A stretch of 64,000 bases of DNA from positions 21,626 to 85,625 of the forward strand of contig CAIVEW010000040.1 of assembly GCA_903905065.1 (NCBI GenBank), given 5' to 3'. The notes below the pieces were generated by a model that did no database searches, had not been told where the DNA came from, and was given only the letters and a program-made list of their open reading frames with translations. Each line of letters opens with the position of its first letter. Positions within the stretch are counted from its first letter, which is position 1. Position numbers and translations under genes: made by a program. Below, piece by piece: positions 15,343 to 24,664 of this stretch. The stretch comes from an uncultured Bacteroidota bacterium (lineage in GTDB: Bacteria > Bacteroidota > Bacteroidia > Chitinophagales > Chitinophagaceae).

Positions 15343-16704
15343 TTACATGCCATGTTCGCTGACAAGGTATATCAGTTGTGCCATTACTGCTGCGCCGAGT
15401 TTTAGTTCGCGGTGGTTTACTTGTTCGAATGTGTCGTTGTCGGTATGGTGGAGGTCGAAGTAGCGCTGGGAGTCGGGCATGAGGCCGGCGAGGGGTACGT
15501 TGAGTTGTTTTTTCAACGGGCCGATGTCTGTGCCGCCTTCTTCGCGGGAGAAATCGTATACGCCATAGTCGAGGAACAGGTTCTTGTATTTGAGGATGTT
15601 TTGTTTCTGGGCCTCGGGCATTTCCAGTCCTATACCGCGGGGCGAGAATCCGCCTGCATCGCTTTCTATAGCAAGTACGTGCTGTTCATGTTTTGATTTG
15701 GCAGAGTCGGCATAGGCTTCGCCACCCTTATCGCCGTTTTCTTCGTTCATAAACAGTACCGCCCTGACGGTGCATTTGGGACGAAATCCGAGTGCTTTAA
15801 ATGCACGTATTACTTCGATCGATTGAACACAGCCTGCGCCATCATCGGTAGCGCCTTCGCCCACATCCCAGGAGTCGAGATGGCCACCAACGGTTATTAT
15901 CTTTCCCGGTGTTTCCGAACCTCTTATTTCACCTATTACGTTGTAGGAGCGAACGGGTTTAGACATCATGCGGCACTCAGAGGTCATTTTAGCCGTGGGC
16001 GTGCCTTTCTCACAGGCCTGCTCCAATTGGTCCGCGGTGATATTGCCGAGCGCCATTTCGGGTATTTTGGCAAAAGAATCATTGTAGTGCATGCCACCCG
16101 TGTGCGGGAAATCATCTTTGCCGGTGGACATAGATCGTATGATAACGCCGGCTGCGCCTTTCTTCGCAGCTACACTAGGGCTCGCCCAGCGATATTTCAC
16201 CGCATCGCCATAGCCCTGGAAGGTGAATACAAAATCCTGCCGGAACCGGTAGTCGAAGAATATGATCTTGCCCTTCACCTTGCTGTCGGGCAGTGCATTG
16301 AACTCATCAAAGCTGTGTACCATGACAATCGCCGCCTCCAGCGTTTTGCCTCCCGTGCCCTGGCTGTTGCCTAAAGAGAGCGCCCTTACTTTTTTGTAAT
16401 CCTTGCCCATTTTCAGGTACAGGCTTTCCTTACCGCGGCACCAATAAGGTACATCAGCAGCCTGCAGCCAAACTTTATCTGCGCCTGCTTCCTTCATGGC
16501 TTTCTCGCCCCAGGTCACAGCTTTCGCGGCTTCCGGCGAGCCGCTTATACGGTGACCGACAGTCTTGCAGAGTACCCTCAGGTTTTCGTAGCAGGTACCA
16601 TGCAGCAGTATTTCGTCGGCTATTTTGCGCATTTGCAGCGAGTCTTGTGCATATGCGTGCTGCATACCTATGCAGGCTATAATGGTGAGCAGGCGTAATT
16701 TCAT
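15343..16704 (-). CDS. Secreted M28 family zinc aminopeptidase / carboxypeptidase Q-like
   Basis: 453 residues with signal peptide MKLRLLTIIACIGMQHAYAQ (cleavage AYA-Q). A PA-like insert occupies about residues 105-240, and the M28 catalytic domain follows. Zinc and catalytic residues are visible: H275 and D287 in GGHLDSWDVGEGATDDGAG, E321/E322 in FMNEENG, D349 in ESDAGGF and the last His in DLHHTDNDTF. Family role: release of N-terminal residues or hydrolysis of dipeptides in the periplasm or outside the cell. It ends without a T9SS tail, so a periplasmic location is most likely. Single gene; the upstream mdh gene is divergent. Confidence 0.92.
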   Translation of the reverse strand: MKLRLLTIIACIGMQHAYAQDSLQMRKIADEILLHGTCYENLRVLCKTVGHRISGSPEAAKAVTWGEKAMKEAGADKVWLQAADVPYWCRGKESLYLKMGKDYKKVRALSLGNSQGTGGKTLEAAIVMVHSFDEFNALPDSKVKGKIIFFDYRFRQDFVFTFQGYGDAVKYRWASPSVAAKKGAAGVIIRSMSTGKDDFPHTGGMHYNDSFAKIPEMALGNITADQLEQACEKGTPTAKMTSECRMMSKPVRSYNVIGEIRGSETPGKIITVGGHLDSWDVGEGATDDGAGCVQSIEVIRAFKALGFRPKCTVRAVLFMNEENGDKGGEAYADSAKSKHEQHVLAIESDAGGFSPRGIGLEMPEAQKQNILKYKNLFLDYGVYDFSREEGGTDIGPLKKQLNVPLAGLMPDSQRYFDLHHTDNDTFEQVNHRELKLGAAVMAQLIYLVSEHGM

Positions 16705-16814
16705 TTTATAAAAGTAATTTAATCTGGCAAAAGAGGAAAGGGCGACAACGGATTATCATGAATGGCGAAAAAACACAATAATGAAGCAATCACCATTCGG
16801 AAAATCAAAATCCC

Positions 16815-16822
16815 TATATTTG
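16815..16822 (+). promoter_or_regulatory. -7 element of mdh
   Basis: TATATTTG matches TAnnTTTG, 38 bases before the ATG at 16861. The -33 region (CCATTCGG) is a poor match. Confidence 0.5.
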
Positions 16823-16860
16823 CGCCATTCAAATTATTTAACCGTAAAAAACATAAATAA

Positions 16861-17802
16861 ATGAAAATAACCGTAGTGGGTGCAGGAGCCGTAGGTGCAA
16901 CATGCGCCGACAATATTGCCCGCAAAGAACTGGCAGAAGAACTGGTATTAGTAGATATCAAGGAAGGTTTTGCTGAAGGCAAAGCGCTGGATATTACACA
17001 GACCGCGTCATTGCTTGGCTTTGATACCAATGTTATTGGTGTTACCAACGACTACACAAGGACAGCTAATTCGGATGTATGTGTGATCACTTCAGGCATT
17101 CCCCGCAAGCCGGGTATGACGCGCGAGGAGCTGATAGGCACTAATGCCCGCATCGTAGAAGAAGTTTGCCAGAATCTATTAAAACATTCCCCAAATACGA
17201 TCATAGTAGTGATATCCAACCCGATGGATACCATGACCTACCTCGCGCTTAAGTCAACCGGCTTACCAAAGAACCGCGTTATAGGTATGGGCGGTATACT
17301 GGACAGTGCACGCTTTAAGTGCTACCTGCAGAAAGAACTCAACTGCTCGCAAAATGACCTGCATGCAACTGTGATAGGCGGCCACGGCGATACAACCATG
17401 ATCCCACTTACCCGCCTGGCTACTATCAATAGCACACCGGTATCTAACATGCTCAGCGAAGAAAAACTGAAACAGGTTGCTGCCGATACAATGGTAGGTG
17501 GAGCTACACTTACCAAACTTTTGGGTACCTCGGCTTGGTATGCGCCAGGTGCGGCCGGAGCAGCTCTTGTTGAATCTATCATCCGCAACGAGCGCAGGGT
17601 ATATCCATGCTGCGTGGCTCTGGAAGGCGAGTATGGCCAAAGCGACATCTGCATGGGCGTGCCTGTAGTAATAGGTAAGAATGGTTGGGAAAAGATCATA
17701 GATTATAAGCTGAATGCGGAAGAGCAGGAGGCATTCAATAAATCTGCTGATGCGGTGCGCAGCATGAATAAAGTGCTGGAGACCATAGCATTCCATAGCT
17801 AA
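16861..17802 (+). CDS. mdh: Malate dehydrogenase
   Basis: 313 residues, the usual length of LDH-like malate dehydrogenases. The NAD-binding loop is VVGAGAVGA at residues 5-13, with LVDIKEG after strand 2 (acidic Asp for NAD). The substrate loop ITSGIPRKPGMTREEL carries the Arg pair expected of MDH, SNPMDTMTYLA follows, and the catalytic His lies in IGGHGDTTMIP. Reaction: oxidation of malate to oxaloacetate with NAD in the TCA cycle, in the cytosol. ILDSARFKCYLQKEL and GEYGQSDICMGVPVVIG support the MDH rather than LDH assignment. A strong terminator follows directly, so it is monocistronic. Confidence 0.97.
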   Translation: MKITVVGAGAVGATCADNIARKELAEELVLVDIKEGFAEGKALDITQTASLLGFDTNVIGVTNDYTRTANSDVCVITSGIPRKPGMTREELIGTNARIVEEVCQNLLKHSPNTIIVVISNPMDTMTYLALKSTGLPKNRVIGMGGILDSARFKCYLQKELNCSQNDLHATVIGGHGDTTMIPLTRLATINSTPVSNMLSEEKLKQVAADTMVGGATLTKLLGTSAWYAPGAAGAALVESIIRNERRVYPCCVALEGEYGQSDICMGVPVVIGKNGWEKIIDYKLNAEEQEAFNKSADAVRSMNKVLETIAFHS

Positions 17803-17818
17803 GAACGATCGTAAAATG

Positions 17819-17855
17819 AAGTGCGCCATTGGTAGGTCGGCGCACTTTATTTTTA
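17819..17855 (+). terminator. Rho-independent terminator of mdh
   Basis: AAGTGCGCC (17819-17827) pairs perfectly with GGCGCACTT (17839-17847), followed by TATTTTTACT. It begins 17 bases after the mdh stop. Confidence 0.9.
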
Positions 17856-17891
17856 CTGAAGTTCCTGGTACAAACTATTTTATTAGCCAGT

Positions 17892-18788
17892 ATGAAAGTA
17901 TTTATTTCCGGCGCATCAGGTCTTGTGGGCAGCAACTGCCTCAAGCATTTTAAGGAACAAGGATGGGACGTGGTTGGGTCCTATTTCTCGTTCCAAACGG
18001 ATGACACCGTGTTTTACGATACCTTGATGCCAGACCATCCGGAGAACTTTGATGTTGTGGAATATGCACCTGATGTGATCGTGCATTGTGGAGCGCTGAC
18101 CCACGTGGACTATTGCGAGACGCATGAGCAGGAAAGCTATGAAAAGACGGTGCAAAGCACTATAAACCTGATACAGGTAGCCAAAGAGTGCAATGCCAGA
18201 ATGGTCTATATTTCTACTGACTATGTATTTGATGGAAAGGACGGTCCTTATAGAGAAGACGGACCGATACATCCGCTATGCGTATATGCCCGGCACAAGC
18301 TAGAGGCAGAGCAAATGGTGCGTCGTGAAATACCGAGATCGCTGGTGCTGCGGGTGACCAATGTCTATGGCAATGAGCTGAGAGGCAAAAACTTTATTGC
18401 CCGTATCATAGACCAGTGCCGCAACCACCAGAAACTGACTTTAAAACTTCCCTACGACCAATATGCTTCGCCAGCGAATGCATGGGATATAGCCAGGGCC
18501 ATGTTCCTGCTGCTCAGAGATGGTAAGCAAGGCGTGTATCATATTGGCGGCAGTGAATACATAAATCGTGTGGAACTTGCGGAAATGGTGCTCAAATACT
18601 TTCCCGATGCGGAATACGATATGATCCCCGTAAGTACCGACGAACTGAAGCAACCCGCCGCTCGACCTCTGAAGGGAGGCTTCATTACCGATAAATTTTG
18701 TGGTGAATATCCCGATTTTGTGTTCGGAACGATAGATAGCTATATGAAAGAAGTTATGGCAGCTATTGAAAATGACCCGGTGGCTTAA
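17892..18788 (+). CDS. RmlD-like NAD(P)-dependent sugar reductase
   Basis: 298 residues from ATG 17892 (MKVFISGASGLVGSNCLKHF); the upstream start would place 21 residues inside the mdh terminator. It belongs to the extended SDR superfamily: GASGLVG nucleotide loop (GxxGxxG), catalytic Ser/Thr in YISTDYVFDG, and Y-x3-K in VYARHKLEAE. YISTDYVFDG is the signature of dTDP-4-dehydrorhamnose reductase (RmlD) and MAT2B-type proteins. Likely role: reduction of a nucleotide keto-sugar. The absence of rmlABC next to it leaves the substrate open. Confidence 0.85.
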   Translation: MKVFISGASGLVGSNCLKHFKEQGWDVVGSYFSFQTDDTVFYDTLMPDHPENFDVVEYAPDVIVHCGALTHVDYCETHEQESYEKTVQSTINLIQVAKECNARMVYISTDYVFDGKDGPYREDGPIHPLCVYARHKLEAEQMVRREIPRSLVLRVTNVYGNELRGKNFIARIIDQCRNHQKLTLKLPYDQYASPANAWDIARAMFLLLRDGKQGVYHIGGSEYINRVELAEMVLKYFPDAEYDMIPVSTDELKQPAARPLKGGFITDKFCGEYPDFVFGTIDSYMKEVMAAIENDPVA

Positions 18789-18802
18789 GCCGGGCGTTGT
18801 TC

Positions 18803-19195
18803 CTAGTCTATTTCTGGGTTAACGGGCATATTCCTCGGCTCGTGGTTTATCTGTCGGTGCCAAAAGATAATAAAAGAAATGGGAACGGCTAAAAGCAACA
18901 ACATCCAGATCATTTTCTGGGGGGTGTTCAGCGTCCTGATCCTTACCAGGTGAATAACGCAACAGAGCAATACCACAGCCGATACGGTAGACGCTATCGC
19001 CAGCAAGAAAAACATGGCATTGTAATGCAGACTGGTAATACCGACCGCGCTTTTTGGTTCGGGGTGGCCATGCAGCAGTGGCATTAATAACAGGCCATAG
19101 TAGATAACCGGAATTAGAAAAGCGAAAGCAGGCAGATAACAAATGATCCGCATCTTTCGCTTGAACTTATCGTCCTCTAACACTATCTGTTCCAT
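18803..19195 (-). CDS. Small membrane protein, paralogue A
   Basis: 130 residues with three or four hydrophobic spans (YLPAFAFLIPVIYYGLLLMP, YNAMFFLLAIASTVSAVVLL, LLLLAVPISFIIFWHR). It shares the whole layout with the next gene: E-D/D-D-K/R start, ICYLPAFAFL versus ICFLPVLCFL, LMPLLHGHP versus IMPLTHGYQ, SLHYNAMFFLLA versus NRHYDTLFFMLA, RIRTLNTPQKMIW versus RMKTLNSSHKLLW, and an N-P-E/D-I-D/A end. Unknown function; inner-membrane location predicted. Confidence 0.75.
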   Translation of the reverse strand: MEQIVLEDDKFKRKMRIICYLPAFAFLIPVIYYGLLLMPLLHGHPEPKSAVGITSLHYNAMFFLLAIASTVSAVVLLCCVIHLVRIRTLNTPQKMIWMLLLLAVPISFIIFWHRQINHEPRNMPVNPEID

Positions 19196-19228
19196 TCTTG
19201 GTTCCCTTACTATAATGTTGTCGGATAC

Positions 19229-19624
19229 CTAGGCTATGTCAGGATGAATTGGTACGTACTTTTGGGAGTCCATGATATGGAAAATCCAGAACAATGCTGA
19301 TGCTATTGGAGCCATTACACACAAGAACACGAACCATAGCAACTTATGCGATGAATTAAGTGTTTTCATGCGGGCTAAAATTACCAGGCAGTAGATAAAT
19401 ACCGGCGTAGTAATGACAGCAGATGCTGCCAGCATGAAAAATAAAGTGTCATAGTGCCGATTCATTAACCCGACAATGCTCGCAGGCAACTGATATCCAT
19501 GGGTCAATGGCATGATCAGTACGAGGTAATACAAAAAGCACAGAAGAAAGCAAAGTACGGGCAGGAAACATATAACTCCCATTCGGGCCTTTGCCCTGTC
19601 GTCTAAGATCATCAGCTTTTCCAT
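19229..19624 (-). CDS. Small membrane protein, paralogue B
   Basis: 131 residues from ATG 19624 (MEKLMILDDRAKARMGVICF), chosen because it aligns with the start of the neighbouring paralogue. The same span pattern and conserved H-G after the first pair of spans, and LMNRHYDTLFFML in the middle. A tandem duplication followed by divergence is the simplest history; the two genes are 33 bases apart and probably one transcript. Confidence 0.75.
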   Translation of the reverse strand: MEKLMILDDRAKARMGVICFLPVLCFLLCFLYYLVLIMPLTHGYQLPASIVGLMNRHYDTLFFMLAASAVITTPVFIYCLVILARMKTLNSSHKLLWFVFLCVMAPIASALFWIFHIMDSQKYVPIHPDIA

Positions 19625-19727
19625 GATATACGTTTTTGGTGAATAATACCTATATAACTGAAAGATCATGCCATAGCAAGACGAAACGCCTAAACGAAAT
19701 CACAAAATTTGCTGGTGGTCTGGCCCT

Positions 19728-20504
19728 TTAGCGGTTTACAGCTACATTGGCCTGAATAGATTCTGTTATTGCTTTGTAGACTTGCTGCCATTGCGGGTGG
19801 CCATTTAGCAAGGCGATGTGTTCTTCGATGGTGTTTGTATCCTTTCTTATAGCCGGGCCTGTTTGCAGGTTTTTAGGTGCGGCATGCTTTATGCGGTCAA
19901 ATGTTTGCTCAATTATCGGCAGTAACACAGAGAATGGCAGATCGTTATCCGCACAAACCTGCTCACAGATAGCCATCAGGTGATTGATGAAGTTATTGCT
20001 GATAACTGCAGAGAGGTGCAGCCATTTGCGTTGCTCATATTTTGCCTCGAACAACACATCAGTTATGGCATGGCCAACTTCCTTTACATAGGCTTCTGCT
20101 TTTTTAGACGAAGCTTCCCAGGCACAGGGTATGTTACGGTGGCCCGGCAGGTTGTTCTTTAATATGGAATAAACCGGCCACAATACCGCACAATCTTTTG
20201 CCGCATTTTGTATGCTATCCAGCGCAACGGCTCCCGCAGTATGCACCAGCATGGTGTTGCTGAATGATAACTGTGCCGCAACCTGCGATATTGCCGCATC
20301 TGAAACAGCCAGGAAACAGACATCCGATTCGCCATCTTCTATTTTGGTAATAGCACCGTGCTTCTGTGCCATCAGTGCTTCAGCCAACTCTTTTGCGGCT
20401 TGGATATTACGGCTATATACGCCGGTGCAATGATGCCGCCCGGTTACCAGCCGCTGCCCGAAGAACCATGCTATATTGCCCGTGCCTATTATGCTGAAGG
20501 TCAT
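19728..20504 (-). CDS. Rossmann-fold DUF2520 protein (ketopantoate reductase-like)
   Basis: 258 residues: N-terminal Rossmann domain (SIIGTGNIAWFFGQRL, with GxGxxA/G type loop) and the DUF2520 C-terminal helical domain marked by LQTGPAIRKDTNTIEEHIAL. Family members resemble 6-phosphogluconate or ketopantoate reductases (TIGR-like 'F420-dependent NADP reductase' fold), but their substrate is generally unknown. Cytosolic. It sits head to tail with the acyltransferase gene (3 bases between the stop and start), so the two are translationally linked. Confidence 0.85.
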   Translation of the reverse strand: MTFSIIGTGNIAWFFGQRLVTGRHHCTGVYSRNIQAAKELAEALMAQKHGAITKIEDGESDVCFLAVSDAAISQVAAQLSFSNTMLVHTAGAVALDSIQNAAKDCAVLWPVYSILKNNLPGHRNIPCAWEASSKKAEAYVKEVGHAITDVLFEAKYEQRKWLHLSAVISNNFINHLMAICEQVCADNDLPFSVLLPIIEQTFDRIKHAAPKNLQTGPAIRKDTNTIEEHIALLNGHPQWQQVYKAITESIQANVAVNR

Positions 20505-20507
20505 CTT

Positions 20508-21257
20508 TTATTTTTTTTTATACGCAACATAATAACTTTCCATCGTATCGTGTACGCGCTGTTTCAAGGCAGGCACATCATCCAGCGTAAGTCCTCCGGT
20601 TGGTATCGCTTCCAGGAAGTGGATGCGTATGGGCATCGGCCAAGCCCACAATTTTTTATCGTGCGGCAGGATCGTCCCGGTATTAAAAATAACCCCGGGC
20701 ATGATGGCTTTTTGTGCTTTTATCGCCGTCACAAACGCGCCGTCAAAGAACGGCTGCATCGGCAGGCTGGTCTTATTCCGAGTCCCCTCAGGGTACAGGC
20801 ACAGATGGATGCCCATGGCCAGTGTTTCCTGCATCTTTGTGAAGCTCTCCCGGCGGCTATTTTCGTTTTTCCGGTCCACGATTATCGAGCCGCACTTATA
20901 GATAATACCAAACAGCGGTATTTTGGACATCTCTATTTTCGCCAGCGTTTTGTTCGGGCCCGGTATCCATGGCGAAGAAACAGGGATATCTGCCAGGGAA
21001 TTATGATTGATGACCACCACGTAATTTTCACCCTTTTTGAAGTTCTTTTTTCCCTTTCTCAAAACCGGGCAAAGTGCCAGCGGCATGAAAACGCCCATCC
21101 AGCCCCTGAACACGGCATGGAGTGCCCTTGCCCGGTGCGGCTCCGGCAATAGGGAGATGATCCAGATAGGGATAAACACAATGAACATAGTAATGATGAA
21201 AATGATCATTGCATATACTAAGAATACGCGCCCTAATATGTTTTTTATTGCCTTCAT
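20508..21257 (-). CDS. plsC: 1-acyl-sn-glycerol-3-phosphate acyltransferase
   Basis: 249 residues with an N-terminal membrane span (VYAMIIFIITMFIVFIPIWI). The PlsC motifs are present: motif I NHNSLAD (H-x4-D catalytic pair), motif II region FGIIYKCGSIIVDR, motif III YPEGTRNK and motif IV ALIMPGV-like (AIMPGVIFNTG). Reaction: acylation of lysophosphatidic acid to phosphatidic acid at the inner membrane. Followed closely by the DUF2520 gene. Confidence 0.92.
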   Translation of the reverse strand: MKAIKNILGRVFLVYAMIIFIITMFIVFIPIWIISLLPEPHRARALHAVFRGWMGVFMPLALCPVLRKGKKNFKKGENYVVVINHNSLADIPVSSPWIPGPNKTLAKIEMSKIPLFGIIYKCGSIIVDRKNENSRRESFTKMQETLAMGIHLCLYPEGTRNKTSLPMQPFFDGAFVTAIKAQKAIMPGVIFNTGTILPHDKKLWAWPMPIRIHFLEAIPTGGLTLDDVPALKQRVHDTMESYYVAYKKK

Positions 21258-21302
21258 GTAGTTATAACGAGTCCTAAATCGTAAGTCATGAGTCTGTGAT
21301 AG

Positions 21303-21977
21303 TTAGGTAATGCTCCAGTCTATTGGTTTTTCGCCCATCTCACGCAGCCAGTTGTTTGCTTTGCTGAAATGGCCGCAACCAAAAAAGCCGTTGTATGCCG
21401 ATAGCGGCGAGGGGTGGGCGGCTTTCAGCACTTTATGTTTTGTAGTATCTATCAATGCTTCTTTGTTCTGCGCAAATTTTCCCCAAAGTAAAAAAACAAC
21501 GTGTTCTTTATCTTTTGAAATATGCCTGATCACTTCATCGGTAAAGATATGCCATCCTACCTGGCTGTGAGACATTGGTGTATTGGCCTGAACGGTCAAT
21601 GACGCATTTAATAATAATACGCCCTGCCTGGCCCACTTTTCCAGATTGCCGTTTCCAGGAATAGGTATGTCCAGGTCACTATTTATTTCCTTAAAAATAT
21701 TCACTAAAGAGGGTGGGGGTGCCACGCCATCCGGCACCGAAAAACAAAGCCCATGCGCCTGCCCTGGATTATGATAAGGATCCTGGCCGATGATAACTAC
21801 CTTTACTTTGCTAAACGGCGTACAATCAAATGCATTAAAGATCAGCTTGCCGGGAGGATAAATCACTTTGCCCGCCTTCTTCTCATCCTTTAGAAAATTG
21901 ACGATTTGTCCAAAGTAGGGCTTGTCAAACTCTTCTTTGAGCTCCTGCTTCCAGCTATGTTCTATGGCTACGTCCAT
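21303..21977 (-). CDS. ung: Uracil-DNA glycosylase, family 1
   Basis: 224 residues, the normal size. Water-activating loop [18 protein letters not shown] (Asp), uracil-stacking Phe in it, LLLNASLTV strand with Asn, and the DNA-intercalating HPSPLSA loop (His/Leu). Removes uracil from DNA in base-excision repair; cytosolic. Confidence 0.97.
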   Translation of the reverse strand: MDVAIEHSWKQELKEEFDKPYFGQIVNFLKDEKKAGKVIYPPGKLIFNAFDCTPFSKVKVVIIGQDPYHNPGQAHGLCFSVPDGVAPPPSLVNIFKEINSDLDIPIPGNGNLEKWARQGVLLLNASLTVQANTPMSHSQVGWHIFTDEVIRHISKDKEHVVFLLWGKFAQNKEALIDTTKHKVLKAAHPSPLSAYNGFFGCGHFSKANNWLREMGEKPIDWSIT

Positions 21978-21983
21978 TGGAAA

Positions 21984-22319
21984 TCAAGGTTTAGGGATTA
22001 AATCAACAAATGCCTTTATCTCTGAATCCGAAATACTATCTTGATTTCCTCTATCAAAAACAGATAATAAATAAACAAGCTGATGCGATACTCGTTCATG
22101 TATTATTACCCTCGCGCCTCCCGACTTCCCCTTATTTTTAGAAGCAATTGAAATGCGTACTTTATAGCAATGTGCACCAAGATCTGTACCTTCTCGAATA
22201 GGGTCGACTTCAAGTTTGTCAATTAGTGTTTCAAGCTCGCCCTTAAGGGATGGATATTTTTTAAGCAGAAATTTTGCCTGCTTTTTGAAATAAGAAGTAA
22301 TTTCAACACTAAAGCTCAT
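21984..22319 (-). CDS. RelE/ParE-type toxin
   Basis: 111 residues with the pattern of the RelE-like toxin family: VEITSYFKKQAKFLLKKYPS, GTDLGAHCYKVRISIASKNK, GKSGGARVI and LVYLLSVFDRG. The basic surface and the KSGGARVI core are typical of the ribosome-dependent mRNA interferases of this group. The start overlaps the stop of the upstream small gene by 4 bases (ATGA type), the usual antitoxin-toxin arrangement. Confidence 0.88.
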   Translation of the reverse strand: MSFSVEITSYFKKQAKFLLKKYPSLKGELETLIDKLEVDPIREGTDLGAHCYKVRISIASKNKGKSGGARVIIHERVSHQLVYLLSVFDRGNQDSISDSEIKAFVDLIPKP

Positions 22320-22516
22320 GCAAAAAAGTCCCGTGCGGATTGAAGTTTAATTTTCCCTTGTTTTGCTAAGGTCACTTCCTCCACAGAACCTTTCAGGTCT
22401 CCGAGAAATTGTGCTTTTGTCGGAGTGAGCTGCTCTGTTTTTACAAATGAAAAGTTCCTGAGCAATTCAATAATAAAATCGGCCTTATTATCTTTTACGT
22501 CGAGTAAAACCTTCAT
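22316..22516 (-). CDS. Antitoxin of the RelE-type pair
   Basis: 66 residues, acidic/amphipathic, MKVLLDVKDNKADFIIELLR, F-SFVKTEQL, then a C-terminal helix VTLAKQGKIKLQSARDFFA. This arrangement is typical of antitoxins whose C-terminus wraps the toxin, and some relatives carry a short beta-type DNA-binding N-terminus. It precedes and overlaps the toxin gene. Confidence 0.75.
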   Translation of the reverse strand: MKVLLDVKDNKADFIIELLRNFSFVKTEQLTPTKAQFLGDLKGSVEEVTLAKQGKIKLQSARDFFA

Positions 22517-22601
22517 ACAACATATTTAATTTCAGTAAAAATACGTTGAATTCATGAAAACGAGACTAAAGCGCGCGTAGCGTTTTTTAAAAATACATAT
22601 T

Positions 22602-23636
22602 CTATCCCCTCACAAGATTACCGCCAGCCTCATCCATCTCGTCAAAACCGATCATCCGGTTCTGGTCCGCATCCCACACTTTCAGGTGCAGGCAGGCGGC
22701 TATGTCGCTCGGCCTTAGCGTTGTTACTTTGGCTTTTTGCAGTTCGGGTATTGCAGCCATAGCTTCCGGCAAGCGGTAAAAGGGGATCTTCGAATTTAGA
22801 TGGTGAATATGATGAAAGCCGATATTAGCTGTTACCCATTGCAGGAATGGCGGCATTTTCATATAGCTGGAAGATTCCAGTGCTGCATTCGTATAGCTCC
22901 ACTCCACATTTTTCCTGAAAACTACCCCGGGAAAATTATGCTGCGCGTAAAAGAGGTAAGACCCCAGCATCTGTGAAAGGAAGAAAGGCAGAAAAAAGGT
23001 TAGGAACCAGGTGAGCCAGCCATAATGAATAAACAGGAACACGGCAATGGAAACATGCAATATCAGTACGACCAGCGAGTCCCAGTGCCTGCGGAAACTG
23101 CTCAGGAACGACTGTATGCACATACCAAACATAAATGTTGTAAAGTAGGCAAAAAACATATTTATGGGATGTCGGATGGCAAGATATACCATCCGTTCAT
23201 TTTTACTGGCTTCCATAAATTTCTGCCGTGTCATGACGGGAAAAGACCCGATACTGGCGCTAAATAGTTTGGCGTTGTGATTGTGGTGGTGGTCATGTGA
23301 GCGCTTCCAGATATTAGGCGGAGTGATCATATACACGCCGAATATAGTAAACAGTACATTTGCCACCGGTGCATTCCTTAATATAGTATGATGCTGGTAA
23401 TCATGAAATATGATGAATACCCTGGAGAGCATCATTGCCGCAAATATACTGGCTGCTATGCGGAAAAATACGCCGGCAGCCTGTGGCATTCCTAAAAATT
23501 TAGGCACAAACGGCATGGTGCAGTAGATACTGCCGATCAGCAAAAAAAATGAAGTTATTGTAGTGTACCAGCTTCTCCACCGTATCTCTTTAGCAAACGG
23601 CTTCGTTGCCAATATCAATTCTTTACCTGTAAGCAT
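22602..23636 (-). CDS. Membrane fatty acid desaturase
   Basis: 344 residues from ATG 23636 (MLTGKELILATKPFAKEI); the longer frame adds 26 residues with no homology feel. The three histidine boxes of membrane di-iron desaturases are present: HDYQH, HDHHHNHN and, near the C-terminus, GFHHIHHL. Four hydrophobic regions flank them. Reaction: introduction of a double bond into an acyl chain, at the inner membrane. The C-terminus is of the short type seen in Bacteroidota relatives. Single gene. Confidence 0.92.
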   Translation of the reverse strand: MLTGKELILATKPFAKEIRWRSWYTTITSFFLLIGSIYCTMPFVPKFLGMPQAAGVFFRIAASIFAAMMLSRVFIIFHDYQHHTILRNAPVANVLFTIFGVYMITPPNIWKRSHDHHHNHNAKLFSASIGSFPVMTRQKFMEASKNERMVYLAIRHPINMFFAYFTTFMFGMCIQSFLSSFRRHWDSLVVLILHVSIAVFLFIHYGWLTWFLTFFLPFFLSQMLGSYLFYAQHNFPGVVFRKNVEWSYTNAALESSSYMKMPPFLQWVTANIGFHHIHHLNSKIPFYRLPEAMAAIPELQKAKVTTLRPSDIAACLHLKVWDADQNRMIGFDEMDEAGGNLVRG

Positions 23637-23778
23637 CCGCAAATTTAAGCAAGATTCAGAAATAATAATAGGCGAAGGTAACGCATGTGTGTTAAAACTG
23701 TTCTTATTACACATTAAATCTGCCAGGCACTATTCAATTTAATTTTGTTAATCAAATAGATAAAAATAAGTCGCTGAT

Positions 23779-24582
23779 TTACCAGTCTCTGCGAAGCAGC
23801 AATGCTCGTCCCGCGAAATAATAAACCGCGCACCAGGCGCATGTGGTCATCAAATAAGTGGTCATGGAAAGAGAGGGCGGTACCACATTCATCATCTTGA
23901 TCATTGCAGGGTATGGAAAAGGTAACAACGAATCGCTGGCCTGCAGTGGCAGCAGATCGCCATACGGCTTGTTTGTATGGGCGTTGATTATTGCCCACAA
24001 GATAGTTTCTAAAAACATGGCGTAGAGCAGGAAAAGGCCTATGGCAAGACCGCTTCTGCGAATGAGTAGCGCCAGGAACAACGCAAACCCCAGGTAGTCC
24101 AGCGCAAGCAAAAAGAAATAGGCTATTTGCCTGAACCCTGAAAAAAAGCCTGCGAAAGAATGGGAATGCAGCCACCCCAACAAGCCACCGACCAGCACTA
24201 CGCAAAGTGTGCTGGCAATGCAGAGTACCACCACCAGCAACACTTTGGCGTGATAGAACTTCATTTTGTTTAGCCCGTCAATCACATTTTGCCGGTTGGT
24301 GCGGTAGCCATATTCATTAGTAGTGATTATGATTACCACAATGGAAATGAACATAATAAATATACTGCCCCAGTAGCCTGTACTTCCCCATGCTTGCGGA
24401 AATGAGTAGTCGGAGTTTACGATACTCATGCCGTGATTCTTCCTTCCGCCACCTATATTGATGTTCCCCTGCGATGCCTCATAGTTCCACAGCAATAACA
24501 GCGCAAGGAAAAAGCCTATCAATATCCAGAATGTCCGGTAACGTTTTATTTTAAGCCATTCTATAGCCAGTAATTCTATCAT
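23779..24582 (-). CDS. ABC-2 type exporter permease
   Basis: 267 residues with six spans, starting MIELLAIEWLKIKRYRTFWI, the characteristic opening of ABC-2 permeases (an amphipathic 'E-W-L-K-K-R/x-x' segment before TM1). The large loop after TM1 contains NSDYSFPQAWGS. It works with the ATPase 82 bases upstream. Substrate unknown. Confidence 0.85.
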   Translation of the reverse strand: MIELLAIEWLKIKRYRTFWILIGFFLALLLLWNYEASQGNINIGGGRKNHGMSIVNSDYSFPQAWGSTGYWGSIFIMFISIVVIIITTNEYGYRTNRQNVIDGLNKMKFYHAKVLLVVVLCIASTLCVVLVGGLLGWLHSHSFAGFFSGFRQIAYFFLLALDYLGFALFLALLIRRSGLAIGLFLLYAMFLETILWAIINAHTNKPYGDLLPLQASDSLLPFPYPAMIKMMNVVPPSLSMTTYLMTTCAWCAVYYFAGRALLLRRDW

Positions 24583-24664
24583 AAATTATTTTACATTTTA
24601 TGCACTGGGAAGATAATTGGTAAAACGTGAGCATCTGCACATTGTCAAATTTGCATATTGTCAA

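Noticed and set aside
23714..24205. Minus-strand frame of 163 codons
   Set aside because: Antisense-frame shadow of the ABC-2 permease gene.
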